Positions 1 through 9,052 of a stretch of DNA of 64,000 nucleotides are shown here, one piece after another. The DNA is from Lentzea flava (GTDB taxonomy: Bacteria; Actinomycetota; Actinomycetes; Mycobacteriales; Pseudonocardiaceae). Both the position numbers and the translations under genes were made by a program. The notes below the pieces were generated by a model, which was not told where the DNA came from, did no database searches, and saw only the letters and a program-made list of their open reading frames with translations. The DNA lies in the NCBI RefSeq assembly GCF_014648475.1, contig NZ_BMRE01000037.1, forward strand, positions 1-64,000. Reading direction: 5' to 3'. Each line of letters starts with the position of its first letter. The stretch's first letter is position 1.

Positions 1-572
1 CAACAACCGAGACAAACCTGCGACAGATCACCCGAGACACGACAGACGAAAAGCGTGTCGAGTTGACACCCCTGCCTGGCTGCAGCAAGAGCTTTGGCGC
101 GACTCGTGACGGGACCCCACCGCGGGGCCGCTCGCTCAGGGCAGTGGGTGGTCGGCTCGGCTGTGCCATCGCCGTTCGGCTGCGCCATCGCCGTTCGGCT
201 GCGCCATCGCCGCTCGGCGTCGCCGTTGCGAGATGTCTGTGGGGCCGTTCAACTGGGTTCTGCGGGTAGCTGAACTTTTGCTCGTGCAGGCGGGAACTGG
301 TGGCTGGACGCAAACGTTCGCTCCCCGCGAAAGCGCTGCTCGTAGCACGGATTTGGCGCGGAGGCTACCCCGGATGGGCTAGCCGGGCCGTGAGAGATCA
401 ACCGAGTGGAACCTGTGATTGGCCACTGGGTACGGGCAGGTCGAGGGGGACTGTTAGAGTCGCCTGCTGAACCCGGATGTCCTCCGGGTTGTTTGGTCGT
501 GGCTGCCTGCTGCGGCCTGCCAACTACCGCATGTGCCGGTCCCTGGGGGTCGGCAACGCTCAGGAGGTTCGC
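1..572. other. Non-coding region upstream of secY
   Basis: No convincing gene is seen in the first 572 bases. Short open frames here lack ribosome-binding sites and family resemblance. The stretch holds a 19-bp tandem repeat (159-215) and a small hairpin with arms 470-476 and 484-490 about 80 bases before secY. A promoter for secY-adk-map probably lies here, but no clear -35/-10 pair could be fixed. Confidence 0.5.
159..215. repeat. Three tandem copies of a 19-bp unit
   Basis: Three head-to-tail 19-bp copies, 159-177, 178-196 and 197-215, with core GCCATCGCCG. They differ by single C/T changes. A shortened fourth copy may follow. The repeat is in non-coding sequence and no function is evident. 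Confidence 0.8.
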
Positions 573-1889
573 GTGCTCGGCGCATTCCGCTCGGCTCTCG
601 CGACGCCGGATCTACGCAAGAAGATCCTGTTTACGCTCGGGATCATCATTGTGTACCGGCTTGGTGCGACCATGCCCGCGCCGGGCGTGTCCTTCAAGAA
701 CGTGCGGGCGTGTGCTGAGCAGCTTGAAGGCCAGAACATCTACTCGCTGATCAACCTGTTCAGCGGTGGCGCGCTGCTGAACCTGTCCGTGTTCGCGCTG
801 GGCATCATGCCCTACATCACCGCGAGCATCATCATTCAGCTGCTCACCGTGGTCATCCCGCGGTTCGAGCAGTTGAAGAAGGAAGGGCAGGCCGGTCAGG
901 GCAAGCTGACGCAGTACACGCGGTACCTGACCATCGGGCTCGCGATCCTGCAGTCGACCGGTCTGGTGGCGCTGGCGGTGCGCGGGCAGCTGTTCGGTGA
1001 GTGCGACCAGGACGTCATTCCTGGCAAGGACAGCATCTTCACCCTCATCGTGCTGGTCATCACCATGACCGCCGGTACCTCGGTCATCATGTGGCTGGGT
1101 GAGCTGATCACGGAGAAGGGCATCGGCAACGGCATGTCGTTGCTGATCTTCACCGGTATCGCCGCCCGCATTCCGGCCGAGGGCAAGAACATCTGGGACA
1201 AGGACGCGAGCCGGATCACCTTCGCTCTCGTGGTCGTCGCAGCTCTCGTCATCATCGCGAGCGTCATCTACGTCGAGCAGGCCCAGCGCCGCATCCCGGT
1301 GCAGTACGCCAAGCGCATGATCGGCCGTCGCATGTACGGCGGTACGTCGACGTACCTTCCCCTCAAGGTGAACCAGGCCGGTGTCATCCCGGTCATCTTC
1401 GCCTCGTCGCTGCTCTACCTGCCGGACCTGGTCGTCCGTCTCACCCAGGGCTCGGGTTCCGAGCCGAACTGGTTCTCGACGTTCGTCCAGACCTACCTCA
1501 CCAAGCAGTCGAGCTGGGTCCACATCGCGGCCTACTTCCTGCTGATCGTCTTCTTCACGTACTTCTACGTCGGCATCACGTTCAACCCGGACGAGCGCGC
1601 TGACGAGATGAAGAAGTTCGGTGGCTTTATCCCCGGCATCCGTCCTGGTCGTCCGACCGCCGAGTACCTCAAGTTCGTGTTGGGTCGCATCACGCTTCCC
1701 GGCTCGCTCTACCTCGGCATCGTGGCGATCCTGCCGAACCTGTTCCTGGACCTCACTGGTGACAACCAGAACCAGAACTTCCCGTTCGGCGGCACCGCGG
1801 TTCTGATCATGGTCGGTGTCGGTCTCGACACCGTGAAGCAGATCGAGAGCCAGCTCATGCAGCGCAATTACGAAGGGTTCCTCCGCTAG
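573..1889 (+). CDS. secY: Protein translocase subunit SecY
   Basis: SecY is the channel subunit of the SecYEG translocase in the cytoplasmic membrane, which moves unfolded preproteins across or into the membrane. The 438-residue protein has the usual length and a series of about ten hydrophobic helices. Family landmarks are the early helix LGIIIVYRLG, the segment GIMPYITASIIIQLL and the conserved stretch KVNQAGVIPVIFASS. The GTG at 573 is chosen because AGGAGG lies just upstream (562-567); a longer upstream frame adds an unconserved extension. adk starts immediately after the stop, so secY, adk and map probably form one operon. Confidence 0.97.
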   Translation: MLGAFRSALATPDLRKKILFTLGIIIVYRLGATMPAPGVSFKNVRACAEQLEGQNIYSLINLFSGGALLNLSVFALGIMPYITASIIIQLLTVVIPRFEQLKKEGQAGQGKLTQYTRYLTIGLAILQSTGLVALAVRGQLFGECDQDVIPGKDSIFTLIVLVITMTAGTSVIMWLGELITEKGIGNGMSLLIFTGIAARIPAEGKNIWDKDASRITFALVVVAALVIIASVIYVEQAQRRIPVQYAKRMIGRRMYGGTSTYLPLKVNQAGVIPVIFASSLLYLPDLVVRLTQGSGSEPNWFSTFVQTYLTKQSSWVHIAAYFLLIVFFTYFYVGITFNPDERADEMKKFGGFIPGIRPGRPTAEYLKFVLGRITLPGSLYLGIVAILPNLFLDLTGDNQNQNFPFGGTAVLIMVGVGLDTVKQIESQLMQRNYEGFLR

Positions 1890-2450
<561 letters not shown>

Positions 2451-2503
2451 CAGGTGGACTGCTTGACCGGCTCCGCACTGTCGTCACGGGTGGCAGCGAA
2501 AGC

Positions 2504-3286
2504 ATGAGCAAGATCGAGATCAAGACGCCGGGCCAGCTGGAGGCGATGCGTGCCTCCGGCCTGGTCGTGGCGAGGGCGTTGCGCAACGTCGTCGACGCGG
2601 TGAAGCCCGGTGTGTCCACGTGGGAGCTCGACGAGATCGCCGAGCAGACCATTCGCGACGCCGGCGCCATCCCGTCGTTCAAGGGCTACCACGGTTTTCC
2701 GGCGAGCATCTGCGCGTCGGTCAACGAGCAGATCGTTCACGGCATCCCCAGCAAGAAGCAGGTGCTGGCCGAGGGCGACCTGATCTCGATCGACTGCGGT
2801 GCGATCCTCGACGGCTGGCACGGCGACTCGGCCGTCACCGTCGGCTGCGGTGAGCTCTCGCCCGCCGACCACAAGCTGTCCGAGGCGACCAGGCTGTCGA
2901 TGCTCGCGGGCATCGAGGCCGCGGTGCCCGGCGGGCGGCTCACGGACATCTCGTTCGCCATCGAGTCGTCTGCCATCGAGTCGGGCGAGCGCGACGGCAT
3001 CGAGTACGGCATCGTCGCGGACTACGGCGGCCACGGCATCGGCACGAAGATGCACATGGACCCGTTCCTGCCGAACTACGGCAAGCCCGGCAAGGGGCCG
3101 CGGCTCAAGGTCGGCATGGCCATCGCGATCGAACCGATGCTGACGCTCGGCACGGACGACTCCCAGGAGCTCGACGACGGCTGGACCGTCATCACGCTCG
3201 ACGGGACGCGGGCCGCGCACTGGGAGCACAGTGTCGCCATCACGGAGGACGGTCCCTGGGTGCTCACGGCGCCCGAAGAGGACTGA
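2504..3286 (+). CDS. map: Methionine aminopeptidase, type I
   Basis: This enzyme removes the initiator methionine from new proteins and uses two metal ions. Visible landmarks are YHGFPASICASVNE, the metal ligands in SIDCGA and GWHGDSAVTV, the GGHGIG histidine region and IEPMLTLG. ATG 2504 gives 260 residues and an N-terminus (MSKIEIKTPGQLEAMR) that matches the family. An in-frame GTG at 2447 overlaps the adk stop and would add 19 residues; neither start has a strong ribosome-binding site, so the start is uncertain. It is the last gene of the secY-adk-map operon, ahead of a clear terminator. Confidence 0.93.
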   Translation: MSKIEIKTPGQLEAMRASGLVVARALRNVVDAVKPGVSTWELDEIAEQTIRDAGAIPSFKGYHGFPASICASVNEQIVHGIPSKKQVLAEGDLISIDCGAILDGWHGDSAVTVGCGELSPADHKLSEATRLSMLAGIEAAVPGGRLTDISFAIESSAIESGERDGIEYGIVADYGGHGIGTKMHMDPFLPNYGKPGKGPRLKVGMAIAIEPMLTLGTDDSQELDDGWTVITLDGTRAAHWEHSVAITEDGPWVLTAPEED

Positions 3287-3320
3287 AACCCGGATCCCGG
3301 ACCCCACAGCGCTGGGAATG

Positions 3321-3348
3321 ACCCCGTTCGCCCTGAGGCGAGCGGGGT
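3321..3348 (+). terminator. Terminator after secY-adk-map
   Basis: Eleven-base arms at 3321-3331 and 3338-3348 (one G-T wobble) enclose a 6-base loop and are followed by TATTCGTTTG. Position and shape fit an intrinsic terminator for the operon. Confidence 0.8.
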
Positions 3349-3393
3349 TATTCGTTTGTCGACCTGGATATGGTCGAGGTGACGAACGAGTCA

Positions 3394-4083
3394 ATGCTTG
3401 GGGGCATTGTGGGGGTCACCCGTTTCGTCCTGTCCGCCCTTCTGATTTCCGTTTCAGGCTGCGCTGCCTCTAAGCCGGCCACCGACTTCACCTACCAGGA
3501 CGTCCCGGCCGAACACATCGCCGACCGGATCTTCCTGGCCGACACCATCGCCGAGGTCGAGCGGTGCGAAGCGCCGTTCGCCGACGTGCGGGTCGTCCGG
3601 CCGAACTTCGTCAGTCCTCCGCCGCCGGTCGACGGCGGGTGTGGAGGAAAGGCCCGTGCCGCCGCCGGGCCGGAGTACGTCGACGCCGTGAGTCGCATCA
3701 CGGCGCTGCACGACACCGTCGTGACCGAGTGGAACGCGCGGCTCAAGGCCGGTCCCGAGGCCGCGGAGACGCGTGCGGCCGAGGTGACGCTGCTGCGCTG
3801 TCTCGAGCGGGCCGGGTTCACCCAGCGGGGACCCGGCGACCCGAGTCTGGAGAGCTACGGCATCGGATCCGGCGACGTCGCGCTCAACAACGCAGCTCAG
3901 AAGTGCTCTGACCTGTCCGACTACGGCTACCGGATCGCCTCGCAACGCATCCGCACGCTCAGGTCGGTGCTCGGCAGGCACGAGGCCGAGATCACCGAGA
4001 TCGCCAAGCTCCGGCCGGTGCTGGCGCGTCACGTGCGGCCCGGTGACGGCCCTGACGGGGCCCGATTTGGGTTGCCGCAGTGA
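3394..4083 (+). CDS. Putative lipoprotein of unknown function
   Basis: This is a predicted secreted lipoprotein that I do not recognise. A short hydrophobic signal (RFVLSALLISVSGCAAS) ends in a lipobox, VSGC, so the mature protein should begin with a lipid-modified cysteine. The mature part of about 200 residues is hydrophilic, has several cysteines and no known motif. The start is uncertain: ATG 3394, GTG 3409 (directly before the signal core, with a G-run upstream) and ATG 3370 are in frame. It lies alone between the map terminator and infA, and its 3' end overlaps the proposed infA promoter. Confidence 0.65.
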   Translation: MLGGIVGVTRFVLSALLISVSGCAASKPATDFTYQDVPAEHIADRIFLADTIAEVERCEAPFADVRVVRPNFVSPPPPVDGGCGGKARAAAGPEYVDAVSRITALHDTVVTEWNARLKAGPEAAETRAAEVTLLRCLERAGFTQRGPGDPSLESYGIGSGDVALNNAAQKCSDLSDYGYRIASQRIRTLRSVLGRHEAEITEIAKLRPVLARHVRPGDGPDGARFGLPQ

Positions 4084-4095
4084 ACTGCGTACACT
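4067..4095 (+). promoter_or_regulatory. Candidate promoter for infA-rpmJ
   Basis: TTGGGT (4067-4072) and TACACT (4090-4095) are separated by 17 bases, a fit to housekeeping actinobacterial promoters. It would give a leader of about 100 bases before infA. The -35 box lies inside the end of the lipoprotein gene. Confidence 0.5.
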
Positions 4096-4205
4096 GGTCA
4101 GGTGGCGCACCAGTCGCGCCGGTTCAGTCATGCCCTCCGAGGTGAGATCGATCCGGGCTGGAACGCGTCCGAAGGTTATTACCACCGTCACGAAACGCGG
4201 AGGAC

Positions 4206-4427
4206 ATGGGCAAGAAGGACGGGGCCATTGAGGTCGAGGGCCGCGTAGTCGAGCCGCTCCCCAACGCGATGTTCCGCGTCGAGTTGGAGAACGGTCACAA
4301 GGTGCTCGCACACATCAGCGGCAAGATGCGACAGCACTACATCCGCATCCTCCCTGAGGACCGGGTTGTCGTGGAGCTCTCGCCCTACGACCTGTCCCGC
4401 GGGCGCATCGTCTACCGCTACAAGTGA
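4206..4427 (+). CDS. infA: Translation initiation factor IF-1
   Basis: IF-1 binds the A-site region of the 30S subunit and helps IF-2 and IF-3 during initiation. The 73-residue protein is the standard S1-like OB fold and is highly conserved: EVEGRVVEPLPNAMFRVEL, then GHKVLAHISGKMR and a basic C-terminus ending in YRYK. The start ATG and length match the family exactly. rpmJ follows after 25 bases, as in other actinobacteria, so the two are probably co-transcribed. Confidence 0.98.
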   Translation: MGKKDGAIEVEGRVVEPLPNAMFRVELENGHKVLAHISGKMRQHYIRILPEDRVVVELSPYDLSRGRIVYRYK

Positions 4428-4452
4428 CCTCCAATAGCAGGAGATCTCAGGC

Positions 4453-4566
4453 GTGAAGGTCCAGCCGAGCGTCAAGAAGATCTGCGACAAGTGCAAGGTG
4501 ATCCGCCGTCACGGCCGGGTCATGGTGATCTGCGAGAACCTGCGCCACAAGCAGCGCCAGGGCTGA
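4453..4566 (+). CDS. rpmJ: 50S ribosomal protein L36
   Basis: L36 is a small zinc-ribbon protein of the large ribosomal subunit. The 37-residue product begins VKVQPSVKKICDKCK and carries Cys11, Cys14, Cys27 and His32, the zinc-binding C+ form that is retained under zinc sufficiency. It starts with GTG, preceded by an AGGAGATCTCAG stretch. A second, cysteine-free L36 copy elsewhere in the genome is possible but not visible here. Confidence 0.96.
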   Translation: MKVQPSVKKICDKCKVIRRHGRVMVICENLRHKQRQG

Positions 4567-4785
4567 GCAGCTCCACCACGCGCTCGTCGAGATCATCGAT
4601 GACGCAGTAACGAGAAACTCCTCGCACCTACCGCACGCAGGGCTTCAAGCGTGCGGACACCCCCGGATTCCAGGCCGGGGCCGGGACACCGGCTGTGAGA
4701 GCAGTCGGAACGACACACAGCGAGTCAGTCACCGGGATTGGGCGAGGAGCAGACCTGGAAGTAATCGACAGGAGTTAACCGCCAC

Positions 4786-5166
4786 ATGGCACGACTCGCT
4801 GGCGTCGACCTCCCCCGCGAGAAGCGGATGGAGATCGCGCTCACCTACATCTTCGGCATCGGTCGTACGCGCTCCAAGGAGCTGCTCGCCGCCACCCAGA
4901 TCTCCCCCGACCTCCGGGTCAAGGATCTGAACGACGACGACCTCGCCAAGCTGCGGGACTACATCGAGACGAACTACAAGGTCGAGGGTGACCTTCGCCG
5001 TGAGGTCGCGGCCGACATCCGTCGCAAGATGGAGATCGGCTGCTACGAGGGTCTTCGGCACCGTCGCGGCCTGCCCGTTCGCGGTCAGCGCACGAAGACG
5101 AACGCCCGTACCCGCAAGGGTCCGAAGAAGACCGTGGCCGGCAAGAAGAAGGCCGGCAAGAAGTAA
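4786..5166 (+). CDS. rpsM: 30S ribosomal protein S13
   Basis: S13 sits at the head of the 30S subunit and contacts tRNA and the B1 bridges. The 126-residue protein shows the standard N-terminus MARLAGVDLPREKR, the helix-two-turn-helix region, GLRHRRGLPVRGQRT and a lysine-rich tail. AGGAG precedes the ATG. A 219-base gap separates it from rpmJ and contains a hairpin (arms 4632-4638 and 4649-4655), so a separate promoter for rpsM-rpsK-rpsD is likely. Confidence 0.98.
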   Translation: MARLAGVDLPREKRMEIALTYIFGIGRTRSKELLAATQISPDLRVKDLNDDDLAKLRDYIETNYKVEGDLRREVAADIRRKMEIGCYEGLRHRRGLPVRGQRTKTNARTRKGPKKTVAGKKKAGKK

Positions 5167-5208
5167 GACCTCGCGTCTACTGCCCTCAACTTAGGAGTTT
5201 GTTCGGCA

Positions 5209-5616
5209 ATGCCACCCAAGTCCCGTCAGGGCGCCGGGGTCAAGAAGATTCGGCGCAAGGAAAAGAAGAACGTCTCGCACGGCCAGGCGCACATCAAGAG
5301 CACGTTCAACAACACCATCGTGTCCATCACGGACCCGATGGGCAACGTGATCAGCTGGGCGTCCGCCGGCCACGTGGGCTTCAAGGGCTCGCGCAAGTCC
5401 ACGCCGTTCGCGGCGCAGATGGCTGCCGAGAACGCCGCCCGCAAGGCCGCCGAGCACGGCATGCGCAAGGTGGACGTGTTCGTGAAGGGTCCCGGCTCCG
5501 GCCGTGAGACCGCGATCCGTTCGCTGCAGGCAGCCGGTCTCGAGGTCGGCACCATCCAGGACGTGACCCCGCAGCCCCACAACGGCTGCCGCCCGCCCAA
5601 GCGGCGCCGGGTCTGA
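5209..5616 (+). CDS. rpsK: 30S ribosomal protein S11
   Basis: S11 lines the mRNA exit path on the platform of the small subunit. The 135-residue product contains the family core HIKSTFNNTIVSITD, the segment GFKGSRKSTPFAAQ and the conserved C-terminus PHNGCRPPKRRRV. The basic N-terminal lead (PPKSRQGAGVKKIRRKEKK) is typical for actinobacteria. It lies 42 bases after rpsM and 23 before rpsD, within one ribosomal-protein transcript. Confidence 0.98.
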   Translation: MPPKSRQGAGVKKIRRKEKKNVSHGQAHIKSTFNNTIVSITDPMGNVISWASAGHVGFKGSRKSTPFAAQMAAENAARKAAEHGMRKVDVFVKGPGSGRETAIRSLQAAGLEVGTIQDVTPQPHNGCRPPKRRRV

Positions 5617-5639
5617 GGCACGGGGAGGAGTAAGAACCA

Positions 5640-6245
5640 ATGGCTCGTTACACGGGACCTGCGACGCGTATCTCGCGCCGCCTGAAGGTCGACCTCGTCG
5701 GTGGGGACCAGGCGTTCGAGCGCCGTCCGTACCCGCCCGGCCAGCACGGCCGCGGCCGGGTCAAGGAGTCCGAGTACCTGCTGCAGCTCCAGGAGAAGCA
5801 GAAGGCTCGCTACACCTACGGCGTGCTCGAGAAGCAGTTCGTCCGCTACTACAAGGAAGCGGTTCGTCGTCCGGGCAAGACCGGTGAGAACCTGCTCCAG
5901 ATCCTCGAGGCCCGCCTCGACAACGTGGTGTACCGCGCGGGCCTCGCCCGCACGCGTCGCCAGGCTCGCCAGCTGGTCAGCCACGGGCACTTCCTGGTCA
6001 ACGGCCAGAAGGTGAACATCCCGAGCTACCAGGTGTCGAAGTTCGACATCATCGACGTGAAGCCGAAGTCCCAGCCGACGCTGCCCTTCGAGGCCGCTCG
6101 CGCTTCCTTCGGTGACCGTCCGATCCCGGCTTGGCTGCAGGTCGTCCCGTCGACCCTGCGCATCCTCGTGCACCAGCTGCCCGAGCGCGCGCAGATCGAC
6201 ACGCCTGTCACCGAGCAGCTCATCGTCGAGCTCTACTCGAAGTGA
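5640..6245 (+). CDS. rpsD: 30S ribosomal protein S4
   Basis: S4 nucleates 16S rRNA folding and in many bacteria also represses its own operon. The 201-residue protein begins MARYTGPATRISRRL and has the S4 RNA-binding domain (RLDNVVYRAGLARTRRQARQ...) in its second half. The cysteines found in zinc-binding S4 variants are not seen in the N-terminal part. GGAGGAG lies before the ATG. A 148-base gap to rpoA contains a small hairpin (arms 6256-6262 and 6273-6279), which could be a regulatory or processing site. Confidence 0.98.
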   Translation: MARYTGPATRISRRLKVDLVGGDQAFERRPYPPGQHGRGRVKESEYLLQLQEKQKARYTYGVLEKQFVRYYKEAVRRPGKTGENLLQILEARLDNVVYRAGLARTRRQARQLVSHGHFLVNGQKVNIPSYQVSKFDIIDVKPKSQPTLPFEAARASFGDRPIPAWLQVVPSTLRILVHQLPERAQIDTPVTEQLIVELYSK

Positions 6246-6393
6246 TCCTCTCCGGGCCACTGTCCTCATCGGCAGTGGCTCGGGTCGGGTCCCGCTTCGG
6301 CGCGAAGGGTGCGCCGAGTGCGTTTGCCGGTCTCCGCGACCGGCGTCTTGACGGCGTCAAATAGCGGTCGTCGTCGTAGGAAGGAAGAACCCA

Positions 6394-7452
6394 GTGCTGA
6401 TTTCCCAGCGCCCCTCGCTCGGCGAGGAAGCGGTCTCCGAGACCCGTTCCCGGTTCGTCATCGAGCCGTTGGAGCCGGGCTTCGGTTACACGCTCGGCAA
6501 CTCGATCCGCCGCACGCTGCTGTCGTCGATCCCCGGTGCTGCTGTCACGAGCATCCGCATCGACGGCGTGCTGCACGAGTTCACCACGGTTCCCGGGGTG
6601 AAGGAGGACGTCACCGACGTCATCCTGAACCTGAAGGAGCTCGTCGTCTCGTCCGAAGAGGACGAGCCGGTGACCATGTACCTGCGCAAGCAGGGCCCCG
6701 GTGTGGTGACCGCGGGCGACATCGTGCCTCCGGCCGGTGTCACCGTGCACAACCCCGACCTGCACATCGCGACCCTGAACGGCAAGGGCAAGCTGGAGAT
6801 CGAGCTCGTGGTCGAGCGCGGTCGCGGCTACGTCCCGGCCGTGCAGAACAAGCAGGCGGGCGCCGAGATCGGCCGCATCCCCGTCGACTCGATCTACTCG
6901 CCGGTTCTCAAGGTGACGTACAAGGTCGAGGCGACTCGTGTCGAGCAGCGCACGGACTTCGACAAGCTGATCCTCGACGTGGAGACCAAGCCCTCGATCA
7001 CTCCGAGGGACGCGGTTGCCTCCGCGGGTAAGACCCTGGTTGAGCTGTTCGGCCTCGCTCGCGAGCTGAACATCGACGCCGAGGGCATCGAGATCGGCCC
7101 GTCGCCGGCCGAGGCCGACACCATCGCGGCGTTCGCGATGCCTATCGAGGACCTGGACCTCACGGTCCGTTCCTACAACTGCCTCAAGCGGGAAGGCATC
7201 CACACCGTCGGTGAGCTCGTGTCGCGCAGCGAGGCGGACCTGCTGGACATCCGCAACTTCGGTGCGAAGTCGATCGACGAGGTCAAGATGAAGCTCGTCG
7301 GCCTCGGCCTCGCCCTGAAGGACTCGCCTCCTGGGTTCGACCCGTCCGCCGCCGCGTCGGACTACCACCCCGCCGATGGCGGCTGGGGTGCCGGTGCCGG
7401 TCTGGACCCCCACGACGACGGTCAGGACTACGCGGAGACCGAGCAGCTCTGA
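6394..7452 (+). CDS. rpoA: RNA polymerase alpha subunit
   Basis: The alpha subunit dimerises to start RNA polymerase assembly and contacts activators and upstream promoter DNA. The 352-residue protein has the N-terminal assembly domain (EPLEPGFGYTLGNSIRRTLL at the beginning), a middle insert region and the C-terminal helix-hairpin domain containing RSYNCLKREGIHTVGEL. It begins with GTG behind AGGAAGG. rplQ follows after 49 bases, the usual rpoA-rplQ order. Confidence 0.98.
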   Translation: MLISQRPSLGEEAVSETRSRFVIEPLEPGFGYTLGNSIRRTLLSSIPGAAVTSIRIDGVLHEFTTVPGVKEDVTDVILNLKELVVSSEEDEPVTMYLRKQGPGVVTAGDIVPPAGVTVHNPDLHIATLNGKGKLEIELVVERGRGYVPAVQNKQAGAEIGRIPVDSIYSPVLKVTYKVEATRVEQRTDFDKLILDVETKPSITPRDAVASAGKTLVELFGLARELNIDAEGIEIGPSPAEADTIAAFAMPIEDLDLTVRSYNCLKREGIHTVGELVSRSEADLLDIRNFGAKSIDEVKMKLVGLGLALKDSPPGFDPSAAASDYHPADGGWGAGAGLDPHDDGQDYAETEQL

Positions 7453-7501
7453 CGCTCGTTTCAGAGCAGAGGATCTCTTTTAGTTACTACAGGAGCAAGC
7501 G

Positions 7502-8065
7502 ATGCCCACCCCTACCAAGGGCCCCCGGCTCGGTGGGTCTCCGGCGCACGAGCGGCTGCTGCTCGCCAACCTGGCGACGGCGCTGTTCCAGCACGGCCGG
7601 ATCAAGACCACTGAGGCGAAGGCGAAGCGGCTGCGTCCGTACGCCGAGAAGCTGATCAGCAAGGCCAAGGTCGGCGACCTGCACAACCGCCGCGAGATCA
7701 TGAAGGTGATCCGCGACAAGGACGTCGTGCACAAGCTGATCGCGGAGATCGGTCCGTTCTTCAGCGACCGTTCCGGTGGCTACACCCGCATCACCAAGAC
7801 GCTGGCGCGCAAGGGCGACAACGCCCCCATGGCCATCATCGAGCTGGTGCAGCAGAAGCTCGTCTCCACCGAGGCCGAGGCTGCGCGCAAGACCAAGTTC
7901 GCCAAGGACGAGAAGCCGGCCGCCGCTGAGGCGCCGGTCGTCGAGGCGGACGACGAGGTGAAGGACCAGGACGCCGAGGCGCCCGAGTCCGCCACCACCG
8001 AGGCCGCCGAGGAGCCCGCCGAGGGCGCCGAGGCCAAGGCCGAGGACAAGAAGGACGAGTCCTGA
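7502..8065 (+). CDS. rplQ: 50S ribosomal protein L17 with acidic tail
   Basis: L17 is a structural protein near the peptide exit tunnel. The first ~120 residues are the conserved domain (MPTPTKGPRLGGSPAHERLL, then RPYAEKLISKAK and GGYTRI). A further ~65 residues rich in Glu, Ala and Asp form an acidic, probably disordered extension, as in some other high-GC actinobacteria. It is the last gene of the rpoA transcript and a strong terminator lies right after it. Confidence 0.97.
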   Translation: MPTPTKGPRLGGSPAHERLLLANLATALFQHGRIKTTEAKAKRLRPYAEKLISKAKVGDLHNRREIMKVIRDKDVVHKLIAEIGPFFSDRSGGYTRITKTLARKGDNAPMAIIELVQQKLVSTEAEAARKTKFAKDEKPAAAEAPVVEADDEVKDQDAEAPESATTEAAEEPAEGAEAKAEDKKDES

Positions 8066-8084
8066 GCAGTTCGTCTGCTGAAGA

Positions 8085-8116
8085 GCCCGCCGTTCCCGCT
8101 TCCGGGGACGGCGGGC
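8085..8116 (+). terminator. Terminator after rplQ
   Basis: Thirteen-base arms at 8085-8097 and 8104-8116 with one wobble pair enclose a 6-base loop and are followed by TCGTTCGTG. The hairpin ends only 8 bases before the truA start, so it may act as an attenuator for truA as well. Confidence 0.75.
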
Positions 8117-8124
8117 TCGTTCGT

Positions 8125-8916
8125 GTGCGCCTGGACCTGGGCTACGACGGCACGGAGTTCTCTGGCTGGGCCCGCCAGCCGTCGCGCCGGACCGTGTGCG
8201 GCGTTCTCGAGGACACCATGTCGATGGTGCTGCGCGAGGACGTCGTCCTGACCGTGGCCGGCCGGACCGATGCCGGGGTGCACGCCTCGGGTCAGGTCGC
8301 CCACGTCGACCTGCCGTCCACTGTGGACGTCGACGGGCTGCCTCGTCGGTTGGCCCGTGCGTTGCCTTCGGACGTGCGGGTGTTTTCTGCTCGGGTGGTG
8401 CCTGCTGCGTTTGATGCGCGGTTTTCCGCCTTGCGGCGGCATTACGAATACCGGGTCACGGATGCTGCTTTCGGGGCGCATCCGATGCGGCGGTTGGACA
8501 CGTTGGCCTGGCCGCGGCCGCTGGATGTTTCCGCGATGAACGCGGCGGCTGAGTTGTTGCTGGGGGAGCACGATTTCTGCGCCTTCTGCAAGCGGCGCGA
8601 GGGTGCCACGACGATTCGCGAGCTGCAGCGGCTCGAGTTGGTGCGCGGTTCGGACGACGTGATCACCGCGTTCGTGTCCGCTGATGCCTTTTGCCACTCG
8701 ATGGTTCGGTCGCTCATCGGGGCGTTGCTGGCCGTCGGGGAGGGGCGCAAGCCGGTTGAGTGGCCGGGATCGTTGCTGTCGCTCCATGCGCGGTCCAGCG
8801 GCGTCACGGTGGCTCCTGCGCACGGGTTGAGCCTGGTGCGGGTTGATTTTCCGGCTGATTCGGAGCTGGCGGCTCGGGCTGAGGCCACTCGGAAGGTTCG
8901 GACGCTGTCCACCTGA
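8125..8916 (+). CDS. truA: tRNA pseudouridine synthase A
   Basis: TruA converts uridines 38-40 of many tRNA anticodon arms to pseudouridine. The catalytic aspartate lies in GRTDAGVHASGQ; the N-terminal LDLGYDGTEFSGWARQP and the C-terminal HSMVRSLIGALL motifs are also present. The length of 263 residues is normal. GTG 8125 fits the family N-terminus, though it is very close to the preceding hairpin. From about position 8340 codon use shifts visibly towards TTG, GTT and TTT codons compared with the 5' part and neighbouring genes. Confidence 0.94.
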   Translation: MRLDLGYDGTEFSGWARQPSRRTVCGVLEDTMSMVLREDVVLTVAGRTDAGVHASGQVAHVDLPSTVDVDGLPRRLARALPSDVRVFSARVVPAAFDARFSALRRHYEYRVTDAAFGAHPMRRLDTLAWPRPLDVSAMNAAAELLLGEHDFCAFCKRREGATTIRELQRLELVRGSDDVITAFVSADAFCHSMVRSLIGALLAVGEGRKPVEWPGSLLSLHARSSGVTVAPAHGLSLVRVDFPADSELAARAEATRKVRTLST

Positions 8917-9004
8917 CTGGGGTTGGGTGCGCTCCAGCGGAAATCACCGCTTGAACGGCTCGGCTTCGCCCCCTGTGCGGCGCGCCCCTTGGTCTGGAAA
9001 GGGA

Positions 9005-9034
9005 GGAGCCCCCGGCGGGGGTACCGGGGGCTCC
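9005..9034. terminator. Terminator between truA and the subtilase gene
   Basis: Perfect 11-base G/C-rich arms (9005-9015 and 9024-9034) with an 8-base loop lie between two convergent genes, so the hairpin can serve both strands. Confidence 0.75.
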
Positions 9035-9052
9035 GAGGGGTGGAGTGGTGGA

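Noticed and set aside
63..348. Short open frames upstream of secY
   Set aside because: They run through the 19-bp tandem repeat, overlap each other on opposite strands and lack credible starts.
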